Position numbers and translations under genes: made by a program | Part shown: one piece after another, positions 41,036-51,756 of the stretch | Numbering within the stretch: the stretch's first letter is position 1 | How the letters are laid out: each line of letters opens with the position of its first letter | Assembly (NCBI GenBank): GCA_947630185.1 | Contig: CANRGT010000006.1 | Location: forward strand, 30,405-94,404 | Length of the DNA: 64,000 bases | Direction: 5' to 3' | From: an uncultured Clostridia bacterium | Lineage (GTDB): Bacteria > Bacillota > Clostridia > TANB77 > CAG-508 | The notes under the pieces: generated by a model | The model's database searches: none | What the model saw: only the letters and a program-made list of their open reading frames with translations | Told to the model about the DNA's origin: nothing

Positions 41036-43990
41036 TTATACCCAATTATTCATATCTCTTATTATATTTAAGTATTTTTCAATTTCTTCTAACCTTATTC
41101 CTCTATCATTTAAGCCTTCTTTTAAGGCATCATATTTTTCTTCGTCTCCATTTACTTGTGAAGCCATTTTTGCTAGCATAATTTTTTCTTCATCATTTAA
41201 ATCTTTATTTTTTATAGCTTTTATAATTATATCATCATCAGTTATTCCATAATCTCTATATTGCTGTGCGACTTCTTTCATTATTACTTGTGCACCAGCT
41301 CTATCTACTCCAAACTTTTCCTGATATTTCTTTATTCTCTCTTTATCAGATAATGCTTTTTTGTCCATTCTTGCATTTATTTCTTCTTTTGTATGAGTTT
41401 CTTTATAAAAGCTATCATATTCCTTGCTAATATTTTCTTTTAAATTTGAAAGCTTATTTGGTATAGCATTTCCAGTTAGTAAACCAGCTCCTGCACCAAC
41501 AGCACCATATTTAAACACATTTGAGAAATCATCTGAAACTAAACCTGCTGTTAATCCTATAGTTGCACCTGTAGCCATTAAACCTGCTTTTAATACTGCT
41601 TTTAAACCTGTTTTTACAAGTTTTGGTCCTACATATTTAGCGCCTTTTCCAAACTTAGAATTTCCTACTTTATTAGCTAGTCGCTTATATTTGCTCTCTT
41701 CTAATTTTTCTTTGAATTTATTTTGTACTAGTTCTATAATTTTTTCCTGAACTGATTCTTTTGTTCTATTGGCTCCTGAGCCAGCTCCCTGACTTCCATT
41801 TTGATTTTGTGTCTGTCCAGAATTTCCTGAACCTTGTGTATTATTACCAAATCCTTGAGCACCACCATTAGTTCCTTGTTGATTTGGTGCTTGATTATTT
41901 CCTGTTCCATCAGGCTGATTATTGTTTTGTGGAGCATTTTGTCCATTTTGATTACCATTTTGATTGTCATTTGGATTACCATTTGGTGCACCACCTCCTG
42001 GAGTTCCTCCATTGTTAATAGGAGTTCCACCATTATTACTTTCAGCACCATTTGAATTTGTCCCAAATACTTGTCTAGTTAGTTCATTAATATCTTTATC
42101 AGGTTTTCTATTAGCTTGTGCTATTTTATTTTTTTCTTGTTTTTCTTTTGGAGCATTTTTTCCACCATTTAAATGCTTACTTATCATTTCGATTCCTTGC
42201 ATAGCTAAAGCTCCACCTAATGCTGCCGATGTAGCTGATGCAGTTTGTGCTTTTTCAAATCCAAATAATCTTCTCATTATTTTTTCACCTTGTAGCATAA
42301 AGCCAAATGCTACTAAAGAATAAATAATGTTTTCTGATGCAAATTCTATTGCACTACCAATTAATACTGTATATAAAATTAAATGTAGTGGTTGTATCAA
42401 TAAGTTAAATATGTATTCTTTGAGCCACATATTAAAACCTTGTGCACTATTGTCATGTATTTTATCTAATGGATATGTCATAGCCATAAATGGTGCAATA
42501 ATAGTTAAAAATGTTAACATCAATAATCTTTTTAAATATCTAAATAAAAATAATACTGTATACATTACTAACCCTAAATATATAATTGTAAGGCTAAAGT
42601 TTTTCATTAATATTTGGTTGTCATCATACTCTGGTGGTTCCATTTGTAAATCAAGCCTTGCTTTTCCCATTAGATTAACTGGCCATACAATTCCGTTTCC
42701 AATTTTTTTAACTCCATCTACTTCTAATATTGGTGTTCCATCAGATACATAATATTTATCTAATGTTCTACCTTCTCCATCACCTGAATCTGCAATTACA
42801 TATGGATAAGGCTCGCTCATAGGTTCCACTGCCTTTGTTATTTCTTCTGTTAAGGTAACTGCAAATGCCATAATATAATGCATAAAGAATAATAAGCACA
42901 TAGCTATAAGCCAGTCTAGTAAATGTTGCTTGTATTTTGCTCTATCTTCCATAGAACTACTTATAATAATTCTAATTGCTATATATACTAAAATAGAAAG
43001 TAATGCTACAATTGCTAAATTTCTTAATGCGTAATACCATTTTGAAATTATTGGTTGAAGTTGGCTTGAAGAGGATTCTTGTTCTACTTTTGTACTTTCA
43101 TCAGGAGTTGTTATTTCTACACGCTCATAAAGATTTATTGTTCCTTTTCCTATTGAAGTATTATCAACTTTTGCATTAAGCCAACACTCTTGTATCTCAA
43201 ATTTAGCTTCATAATAATATTTATCATCATACCAAGAACCAGTTGCACTATAATAGCGAAAGAAAACTGAACCCTCACCTGGTATATTCGTAACATCTGA
43301 ATCATCTTTTGATTTAACTATTGACCATGATGATAAATCTATATTTCCATATTCTCCCTTTGCTGAGAACCAAGCTTTTAAGGCTCCAACTGCATCCATT
43401 TTTTGAAAATTATTCTCTGTGCCGTTATTATCATAAGTTCTTTCTTCTAGAAAATTTCCCTTTTTTATACTAGTATCATACTTACTATATTTAACAGTAG
43501 TTTCAGGTGGATTAAAAAAATTAACATCTAATAATGGTACTTCACCTTTAAAAATTTCTTCTGGGCTAAGCATAATCATTGGTAGCCTTAGATGTTTAGG
43601 TAAACTATGTGATGCTGAACTATATTCACCATTAGTCCAATCTATAAAATTCCATGTTGCTTTTTCTATTTTTTCTCCTATCCAATCAAATCCCTTTGCA
43701 ACACCATCCCAAAAAGAATCCGAATCACGTAAAACTGCTTTTAAAGTATCTTCATAATATATATCTAAAAAAGTTTCATCGGCTTGATATATAATTTTAT
43801 TCATCAACCATGAGGCTACATCTCCTATGCCTAGTAAAAAGTCTTTAATTGGCTCAAATAATACACCATTCACACCAGACTCTTCATCATCTGCTTGTGA
43901 AATATTTGGAATTATGAAATTAAATAATGTTACAAGAACAATTGCAATTAATATCTTTTGTATTATTTTCTTCTCTGTAAAAATTTTCAT
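41036..43990 (-). CDS. VirB6/TrbL-like polytopic membrane protein, paralog 2
   Basis: Same architecture as paralog 1 with an expanded N-terminal extracytoplasmic domain. Confidence 0.78.
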   Translation of the reverse strand: MKIFTEKKIIQKILIAIVLVTLFNFIIPNISQADDEESGVNGVLFEPIKDFLLGIGDVASWLMNKIIYQADETFLDIYYEDTLKAVLRDSDSFWDGVAKGFDWIGEKIEKATWNFIDWTNGEYSSASHSLPKHLRLPMIMLSPEEIFKGEVPLLDVNFFNPPETTVKYSKYDTSIKKGNFLEERTYDNNGTENNFQKMDAVGALKAWFSAKGEYGNIDLSSWSIVKSKDDSDVTNIPGEGSVFFRYYSATGSWYDDKYYYEAKFEIQECWLNAKVDNTSIGKGTINLYERVEITTPDESTKVEQESSSSQLQPIISKWYYALRNLAIVALLSILVYIAIRIIISSSMEDRAKYKQHLLDWLIAMCLLFFMHYIMAFAVTLTEEITKAVEPMSEPYPYVIADSGDGEGRTLDKYYVSDGTPILEVDGVKKIGNGIVWPVNLMGKARLDLQMEPPEYDDNQILMKNFSLTIIYLGLVMYTVLFLFRYLKRLLMLTFLTIIAPFMAMTYPLDKIHDNSAQGFNMWLKEYIFNLLIQPLHLILYTVLIGSAIEFASENIIYSLVAFGFMLQGEKIMRRLFGFEKAQTASATSAALGGALAMQGIEMISKHLNGGKNAPKEKQEKNKIAQANRKPDKDINELTRQVFGTNSNGAESNNGGTPINNGGTPGGGAPNGNPNDNQNGNQNGQNAPQNNNQPDGTGNNQAPNQQGTNGGAQGFGNNTQGSGNSGQTQNQNGSQGAGSGANRTKESVQEKIIELVQNKFKEKLEESKYKRLANKVGNSKFGKGAKYVGPKLVKTGLKAVLKAGLMATGATIGLTAGLVSDDFSNVFKYGAVGAGAGLLTGNAIPNKLSNLKENISKEYDSFYKETHTKEEINARMDKKALSDKERIKKYQEKFGVDRAGAQVIMKEVAQQYRDYGITDDDIIIKAIKNKDLNDEEKIMLAKMASQVNGDEEKYDALKEGLNDRGIRLEEIEKYLNIIRDMNNWV

Positions 43991-44069
43991 ATTACTTCCT
44001 TTATGATAATATTTAAATATATAAATACATCATATTCCTTTCATAAAACTTATTTTAAACCAATTAATA

Positions 44070-46917
44070 TTATATCCAATTATTAAACATTCTTATTGTT
44101 CTTAAATATTTATTAGCATCCTGATTTTTTACTCCTCTATCTTTTAGTCCTTCTTTTAAACGTTTATATCTATCTTCTTTTCCTTCCACTTGAGATGCCA
44201 TCTTAGCTAATAAAATTCTTTCTTTTGAAGTTCTTTGTTTTAAGGTTCTAGATTCTCCAAATTCTTTTGTTTGCATAGCTTTTATAATTATGTCATCATC
44301 TGTTATTCCATATTCTCTATATCGTTGTGCTTCTTCTCTTATAATTCTTCTAGCTTCAACTTTACTAACATTAAATTCTTCTTGATATTTTTTTATTCTT
44401 TCTTTATTATTTAAAGCTTTTTTATCTTCTCTAGCATGCACTTCTTCACTTGTATGTGTAGCTTCATAAAATCTATTATATTCTTCATTAATTCCATTTT
44501 TTATTGAGGTTGCTTTGTTAACTATGCCTTTACCTGCTATTGATGTTGCAGCTGCTCCTGCCAATGTATATTTTGTAACATTTGAAAAATCGTCAGACAC
44601 AAGACCTGCAGTTAAGCCTATTGTTGCACCAGTTGCTGCCAATCCTACTTTTAGTACACCCTTTGCTACGCCTCCTATAGCCTTTGGTCCTACATATTTT
44701 ATTCCGCTTCCAAGCTCTTTGAGGCATTGTAAGTGTTCTTTTTTCTTCTTTAGGTAAATCATCAAATAAACTAGAAAGGTCTGGTCCTCTATTTGATAAT
44801 CTTGGTGAATTTTCAGCTGTTTCAATTTCAGGTTGATATCTATTCGAATAATTAGCATTGTTAGTATTGCTAGAATTTCTTTGTCTGCCTGAATTATCAC
44901 TACTATTTTCATAATCTATCTGATTGTTTTCATTATTGCTTTGAGTTTCTTCTATATTAACATTTGCAGTATTATTTTGAGGATTGTATGTATCATTTTC
45001 GCTATAATCTTCCGAAGTGTAATCATAATTTTGAGGATTATAATCTGGTGCATTATCTGAATTATTTCTACCTCCCATATCTCTTCGTGGATTATTATTT
45101 GCTATTGGAGGATTTTGTACTTCACTATCTGTATCTGTTTGAGCAGTATTTTCTTGCTCTAAATTATTATTTGGTGTAGGAAAATTTGGTACTTCTGGAT
45201 TTATATTCGGCATTGGCATATCAGTTCCTGCTGGGTTTGTATTTGGTGTTGGCATATCAGCTCCTGCTGGGTTTGTATTTGGTGTTGGCATATTTGGTCC
45301 TACTGGATTTTCACCTGATGTAGGAGTATTATATCCAGTTGGATTAGTATTTTGTGTAGGATTAGGTTGTGTCTGCCAATTACCTCCACCACCTAAACTA
45401 AGTCTAGCTCCTCCAAATACACTATTCATTAATTCATTTATATCTCTATCTGGCTTTCTATTTGCTTGTGTTATTTTCGTACTTTTTTCCTTTTCTGCTT
45501 GTTTTTCTCCCTTCGGTTGCTTATTAGAACTACCTATTCTTTTTGTTAATGAATTTAATCCTTTCATAGCTAAAGCCCCACCTAAAGCTGCTGATGTATT
45601 TGATACTGTACTTGCCTTATTAAATCCAAAGAATTTCATCATTAATTTTTCTGCTTGTAATATAAAGCCAAATGCAACTAATGAATAAAGAAGATTGTCT
45701 GCTGCAAAATCTATTGCAGTTCCTATTAGTACTGTATATAAGATTAAATGTACTGGTTGTATAAGTAAATTAAATATATATTCCTTTATCCATCTATTAA
45801 AACCTTCTGCTTTGCCATCTTGTATTTTATCTAGTGGATATGTCATAGCAACTAGTGGTGCTACAATAGTTAAAAATGCTAATATTATTACCCTTTTAAA
45901 ATAGCGAAATAAAAATAATACTGTATACATTACTAGCCCCATATATATAACTATATACGCAAAGTTATGTAATAATTTTTGTGTTGCACTATAATCTTTT
46001 GACATTAATTGCAAATCTATTCTTGCTCTTCCCATTAAGTTAGTAGACCAATTAATTGCATCTCCACTTGTATCTAATTCCATATCGCTACTTTTATAGC
46101 TACTAGGTAGTCTATCATCTCCATCTTCAGCTTTTATTGAATAATTATATGGTTCACTCATACTACCTACCGCACGTACAATTTCATTATTTAGTGTAAC
46201 AGCAAAGGACATAATATAATGCATTGTAAAAAGCAAGCACATTGCAACAAGCCAATCCATCAAACGACTCTTATATTTAGCCTTGCTTTCTGAAGTACTG
46301 CTAATAATAATTCTAATTGCTATGTATACTAATATAGAAAGTAACGCAACTATTGCAAAATTTCTTAATGCATAATACCACTTTGAAATCATTGGCTGCA
46401 ATTTTGCTGCTGAAGAATCTACAGTTACAGTTTCTCCATTTTCTAACTGAATTTGTTTTGAACCATTACCATCTATATTAAAAAAGTCTACATCTAGTAA
46501 TGGTATTTCGTTACTAAAAATTTCTTCTGGACTTATTACAAACATAGGTAATCTTAAATTTACAGGTATAATTCCTTTTGAAGAATTTTTCATTTGATCT
46601 ATAGATTGTGACATATTACGTGGTATATCGTTTACATTACCACTTAAATTAATATTAATATTCGTTTGCCAATACGCATCTACAAAAGTTTCAGTCATCC
46701 CATACATAACATATTGCAACCCCCAAATAACTGCATCAGTAACTCCTAATAATAGCTCTTTAATTGGAGTAAATAATCTACCAAATATTTCAGAAGCGTT
46801 ATCTTTTTTTTCACCTATTGCTAATGAAATGTTGGGAACTATGAAATTAAATAACATTACAAAAATAATTAAAACAATTATTTTTTGTATTATTCCTTTC
46901 TTAGTAAAAACTTTCAT
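44070..46917 (-). pseudogene. VirB6/TrbL-like paralog 3, split by a single-base frameshift near 44706
   Basis: ORF 44593-46917 and ORF 44070-44912 together match the other paralogs; the shift falls at TLTMPQRAWK|GIKYVGPKAIG. Confidence 0.8.
45205..45300. repeat. Approximately 36-bp tandem repeat within VirB6-like paralog 3
   Basis: GGCATATCAGYTCCTGCTGGGTTTGTATTTGGTGTT repeated, encoding MPTPNTNPAG(A/T)D. Confidence 0.75.
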
Positions 46918-46998
46918 ATTACTCTTGCTTTATATATTTAAATTTTAAATATATAAAAGCTTCCTTTCTTGTACTAAAAATATTTCTAACTAATTGCT

Positions 46999-49770
46999 CT
47001 ATACCCAATGATTAAATGTTCTTATAGCTCCTAAGTATTTGCTAACATCTGCATTACTTAGTCCTCTATCTGCTAAGCCTTCTTTTAAACGCTTATAATT
47101 TTCTTCTTTTCCCCCTACTTGTTGTGCCATTTTTGCTAATATAATTCTTTCATTAGAAGTTCTTTGTTCTGGAGTTGTTGCATCTCCAAATTCTTTAGCT
47201 TTCATAGCTTTTATAATTATATCATCATCGGTTACTCCATACTCTCTATATTTTCTTACTTCTTCTTGTAGCATCTTTTCAGCTTCTACTTTAGTTATTT
47301 TAAATTTTTCCTTATATTTTTCTATTCTTTTAGCACTCTTTAATGCTTGTTCTTCAAGTTTTGAGTTTAATTCTTCTTTTGAATGAGTTGCCTCATAAAA
47401 CTTATTATATTCATCGCTAACCTTATCTTTTAGAGAAAATGCTTTTTTAGCTAGTCCTTCTCCTGCCATCAAACCTGCTCCTGCTCCTACAGCTCCATAT
47501 TTAAACACATTTGAGAAATCGTCAGATACTAATCCAGCAGTTAATCCTATAGTTGCACCAGTTCCCATTAATCCTGCTTTTAAAGTTCCTTTTGCTAAAG
47601 CTTTTATAAGTCGTGGCCCTATATACTTAGCACCTTTTACAATTCTTTGACTTTTTGTAAGAGTTTTTTTATTGTTCCTTGGTCTAGTATTTTGACTTTC
47701 ATTATCTCTATTTGCTAATCTATTCAATTCTTCTAGTGCTTCTCTTTCTTGTTTCTCTTGTGAATTATCATCTTGTTGTGAATTGTTGTTATCTTGTGGG
47801 TTATTGTTTGCTTGTTCTGATTGGTTATTATTTTCATTATTATTATTTGGTTGTGTATTACTACTATCAAAAGTTTGATTACCATTTTGTCCATTATTTT
47901 GACTATTATCTTGTCCATTACCCTGTCCATTGCCTTGTCCGTTATATGTTGGTGGTTGATTTCCACCATCTCCTTCAGTATCTTGATTTTCATTTGTTGT
48001 AGGTGGATTTTGTGGACTACTTCCACCACCTAAACCAGTTCCAGTAGTTCCAAATACACTTCCCATTAATTGATTTATATCTTTATCTGGTTTTCTATTT
48101 GCTTGTTTTATTTTATTATCTTTTTCCTTTGGTTCTTTATTTTGTTTTTTATTATTACCTCCTAATTTTTGACTTAGCATACTAATTCCTTTAACAGCTA
48201 AAGCTCCACCTAAGGCTGCTGATGTAGTTGATACTGTAGATGCTTTATTAAATCCAAAGAATTTCATCATTATTTTTTCTGCTTGTAATATAAAGCCAAA
48301 TGCTACTAGTGCATAAAGAATATTATCATCTAATAGATCTATAGCTGTTCCTATTAAAACTGTATATAGTATTAAATGTACTGGTTGTATTAATAAATTA
48401 TATACATATTCTTTAAGCCAAGTCATAAATCCTTGTGCTTTACCATCATGCATTTTATCTAATGGGTAGGTCATAGCCATTAATGGTGCTATCATAGTTA
48501 GGAATGTTAATATTAACAACCTTTTTAAATATCTAAATAAGAATAGTACTGTATACATTATTAGCCCCATATACATCACTGTATATCCAAAGCTATGTAA
48601 TAATACTTGAGCATCAGTATATTCTTCTGGCATTATTTGCATATCAAGCCTTACTTTACCCATTAGGTTGGTTTCCAATTTTATGCTGTCATAATCAACA
48701 TTTTTTCCATCTAAAGTATAATAAACATCATCATCTCCGTTAAATTTTACATTACATTCATATTTTAAGTTTGCACTATTTACTACGTCTATAATTTCTT
48801 CTGTCAAAGTAACTGCAAACGACATTATATAATGCATAAAAAATATTAAGCACATAGCTACAAGCCAATCATATAAACGCGTCTTATATTTTGCTCTGTC
48901 TTCCATCGAACTACTTATAATTATTCTAATTGCTATATATACTAGTATAGAAAGTAACATTACTATTGAAAAATTTCTTAATGCATAATACCACTTTGAA
49001 ACTATAGGTTGTAATTCCATTGATGATGAATCTACTATATCTGATGGAACTTGTGTAATATCACAAATTGTTAAAAAACCTTTTATGGTTGTTTCTCTTT
49101 TAAGTCCAAAAATTCCATCTTTTGTTTCTGTTATATCAAATTCCATTTTATATGATTTTTGTTCATTTTTATAATAATACTCAGCACTATAATTTCCTTT
49201 TTCATTTTTACTTGGTCCTGTTAAATTTTTTTTATTATATTCATAACCATTGTCTTTAAACCATTGTTTTATAGCTTTATTCATGTTCATTTTGTATTTT
49301 ACTTCTGAAATTGCAGTAGTTACTGGGGAGGTTTCTTGTTCATCATACTCATCATTCATAGCTTTTGGCTCTGCTGGATTAAAGAAATTCACATCTAATA
49401 AAGGTACGCTATTACTAAACATTTCTTCAGGAGAAATATTAAATTTTGGTAATTTTATAGATTGAACTGCTACTGGTACAGTTGCTCCAAGTCCTCCACT
49501 ATACTGAGTTTTGGTCTCTGCAAAATCAAGAAAAGTTTGCTCTTGTCCCAATATTATGTATTGTATTCCCCAAATAACTGCATCAGATACTCCTAGGAGC
49601 AAATCTTTAATTGGCTCGAATAATATCCCAAATCCATAATCTGTTCCGTCTTTCTTATCATCTGTAGCCTTAACTTGGGAAACATTAGAAAATATGAAAT
49701 TAAATAATATTACAAAAAGTATTGTAATAATTATCTTCTGTGCCATTCCTTTCTCTGTAATTTTTTTCAT
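46999..49770 (-). CDS. VirB6/TrbL-like polytopic membrane protein, paralog 4
   Basis: Same architecture; ends TFNHWV. Confidence 0.78.
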   Translation of the reverse strand: MKKITEKGMAQKIIITILFVILFNFIFSNVSQVKATDDKKDGTDYGFGILFEPIKDLLLGVSDAVIWGIQYIILGQEQTFLDFAETKTQYSGGLGATVPVAVQSIKLPKFNISPEEMFSNSVPLLDVNFFNPAEPKAMNDEYDEQETSPVTTAISEVKYKMNMNKAIKQWFKDNGYEYNKKNLTGPSKNEKGNYSAEYYYKNEQKSYKMEFDITETKDGIFGLKRETTIKGFLTICDITQVPSDIVDSSSMELQPIVSKWYYALRNFSIVMLLSILVYIAIRIIISSSMEDRAKYKTRLYDWLVAMCLIFFMHYIMSFAVTLTEEIIDVVNSANLKYECNVKFNGDDDVYYTLDGKNVDYDSIKLETNLMGKVRLDMQIMPEEYTDAQVLLHSFGYTVMYMGLIMYTVLFLFRYLKRLLILTFLTMIAPLMAMTYPLDKMHDGKAQGFMTWLKEYVYNLLIQPVHLILYTVLIGTAIDLLDDNILYALVAFGFILQAEKIMMKFFGFNKASTVSTTSAALGGALAVKGISMLSQKLGGNNKKQNKEPKEKDNKIKQANRKPDKDINQLMGSVFGTTGTGLGGGSSPQNPPTTNENQDTEGDGGNQPPTYNGQGNGQGNGQDNSQNNGQNGNQTFDSSNTQPNNNNENNNQSEQANNNPQDNNNSQQDDNSQEKQEREALEELNRLANRDNESQNTRPRNNKKTLTKSQRIVKGAKYIGPRLIKALAKGTLKAGLMGTGATIGLTAGLVSDDFSNVFKYGAVGAGAGLMAGEGLAKKAFSLKDKVSDEYNKFYEATHSKEELNSKLEEQALKSAKRIEKYKEKFKITKVEAEKMLQEEVRKYREYGVTDDDIIIKAMKAKEFGDATTPEQRTSNERIILAKMAQQVGGKEENYKRLKEGLADRGLSNADVSKYLGAIRTFNHWV

Positions 49771-49779
49771 ACCTTCCTC

Positions 49780-51756
49780 CTAATAAAGCTGTCTCTGACC
49801 TCTACTCTTCTTTTGCGCTAATTTATTTAAGTTTGTTTCAACAAATTCAAACTCTTTTGCAGTAGGTTGTATTTGAATAATTGCACTATCTGCTCCTACT
49901 TTTAAAAGTCCTTCACCTTTAAAGCATGTTATTAAAAAGTTTGCTTCACCTTCACTTAATTTAAATACTTCTTTTAAGTACCCAATTTCTGATTTATCTT
50001 GTGCTAAAAATAGCTTTGTATCTGATGATGTTAAAACTGCTTGTGCTTCTGGTTTTTCATAAAAGTCTTGGAATCTTTGTGAAATAATAGCAAGTGATAC
50101 ATTTCTTTTTCTTGCACGACGTGCCATTGTGTTTAAGAAATCAACAGCCTCTGGGTATGGTAAAAGCATCCATGCCTCATCTACTAAAACCCTCTTCTTA
50201 GCTGCCTTTGTTCTATCTTCACTGTTTTTCTTAACGTATTTTTCCCAAATCCATGCAAGCAATATTTGTTGTGCAAGTGGTCTTGCGAATCTTTCCTCTA
50301 ATTGTGAAATATCTAGGTTTATAAATAATGTGCCATCTAATAAATCAAATGTAGATTGTCCATCAAAATATGCCATTTGTCCATCATATTCCCTTATGTA
50401 TTGTTTCATAACTTTTAATAAATAACTATAATGGAAGCTATAATCTGCATTTTTATTGTCTGCTGCTTTTTGTTGTATTCTTTTATACCAAGAACCTATT
50501 GTAGGCATTTTTTTCTTTTCTTTTCCTAACATATTTCCAGATTTCATATTGCTAGAAGCTTCATATAAGCTATCTGGATCAGAATTAATTCCATTTGCTG
50601 CATATTCCTCACTTACAGATTCTGCTATAATTTGTTTTGTAAGTTCATTTACTTCCTGGCTTCTAGTACTACCTCTTGCCATTGTAAGTAAAGCTTGTGT
50701 TACGTCCTCTACTTTGTTTTCTACATTTAGTACTACTCTATCTCTACCTGTTATTTCATCTTTAATTACCTCTGTTTCAATATCAAAGATGTTTATAACT
50801 GTTTTTGATGTTGGAGATAATACTACATTAACTCCACCTAAGCTCTCTGCAACTATGCTATACTCACCTTCAGCATCTAGTGCTAAACTTTGTATTCCCA
50901 TTAAAACTGCTGAACGAGAAATTAAAGTTTTCATAGTAACTGATTTACCAGCACCAGATTTAGCAAATATAACCATGTTATAATTTGTTAATGAATTGTG
51001 GAAGTTATCAAACAAAATTGGTACACCAGTCTGTTTATTAATTCCAAGTGGAATTCCTGTTGGATGTCCTACTTCTGATGTAGTAAATGGAAATACTGTT
51101 CCCATAGACCTACGGTCAAAAGTATGTGTTTTTCTAATTTTATCTTCCATCAAAGGTAAGTTTGATTGGAATGCTTCTTCTTGCATTGCCCATGCACTTT
51201 TTATATTTACTAAAGATTTTGACATTTCTGTTGTTAATAACTTTGTATACTTGTTAAGATCTTTTAAGCTATATGCAAATAATGTAGCTACAATTGAAGC
51301 TTCATATAATTTATTAAATCCTGCTGCTATCTCATCTCTTAGTTGTTCTGCTTCTAATCTTTTTTGAGTTAAAATACTCTCCCTGTTAATATTTCCTCTA
51401 TCTGCAGCTACAATTCTTTCTGTTTCTAGCTCATTTATAACTCTATTTAAATCATTTTGTGACTTAGACTCTTGCATTGGATTAATATATATTGATGTAT
51501 TAATATCTCCAAATAAATACATATCTCTAAATAATTCAGGGAAAGTACACATTCTTGGTAGAGCAGATATGAAAAAGCTTCTTGCATATCTTGTTACATT
51601 TGAAATTATCTCTAAGTGATCTATATTACTTGCATCTATTCCAGATGGTGCTATTAATTCTTTAATTGTCTTCTTTCTTAAAATTTTATACTCATCAGGC
51701 TTTGAATAATCATTAAGCTGATTTTGTAGTTTTTGCTGTTTCTCTTTCTTGCTCAT
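49780..51756 (-). CDS. VirB4/TraE-family conjugation/T4SS ATPase
   Basis: Walker A FAKSGAGKSVTMKT, Walker B KRVLVDEAWMLLPYPEAVDFLNTMARRARKRN, VTRYARSFFISALPR. Confidence 0.9.
   Translation of the reverse strand: MSKKEKQQKLQNQLNDYSKPDEYKILRKKTIKELIAPSGIDASNIDHLEIISNVTRYARSFFISALPRMCTFPELFRDMYLFGDINTSIYINPMQESKSQNDLNRVINELETERIVAADRGNINRESILTQKRLEAEQLRDEIAAGFNKLYEASIVATLFAYSLKDLNKYTKLLTTEMSKSLVNIKSAWAMQEEAFQSNLPLMEDKIRKTHTFDRRSMGTVFPFTTSEVGHPTGIPLGINKQTGVPILFDNFHNSLTNYNMVIFAKSGAGKSVTMKTLISRSAVLMGIQSLALDAEGEYSIVAESLGGVNVVLSPTSKTVINIFDIETEVIKDEITGRDRVVLNVENKVEDVTQALLTMARGSTRSQEVNELTKQIIAESVSEEYAANGINSDPDSLYEASSNMKSGNMLGKEKKKMPTIGSWYKRIQQKAADNKNADYSFHYSYLLKVMKQYIREYDGQMAYFDGQSTFDLLDGTLFINLDISQLEERFARPLAQQILLAWIWEKYVKKNSEDRTKAAKKRVLVDEAWMLLPYPEAVDFLNTMARRARKRNVSLAIISQRFQDFYEKPEAQAVLTSSDTKLFLAQDKSEIGYLKEVFKLSEGEANFLITCFKGEGLLKVGADSAIIQIQPTAKEFEFVETNLNKLAQKKSRGQRQLY

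Noticed and set aside
41964-42752. Plus-strand ORFs in the VirB6-like cluster
   Set aside because: Shadow ORFs opposite long coding ORFs; no RBS or recognisable domains.
44070-44912. 280-aa ORF as an independent gene
   Set aside because: It is the frameshifted C-terminal part of VirB6-like paralog 3; its N-terminal residues are out-of-frame translation of the linker.
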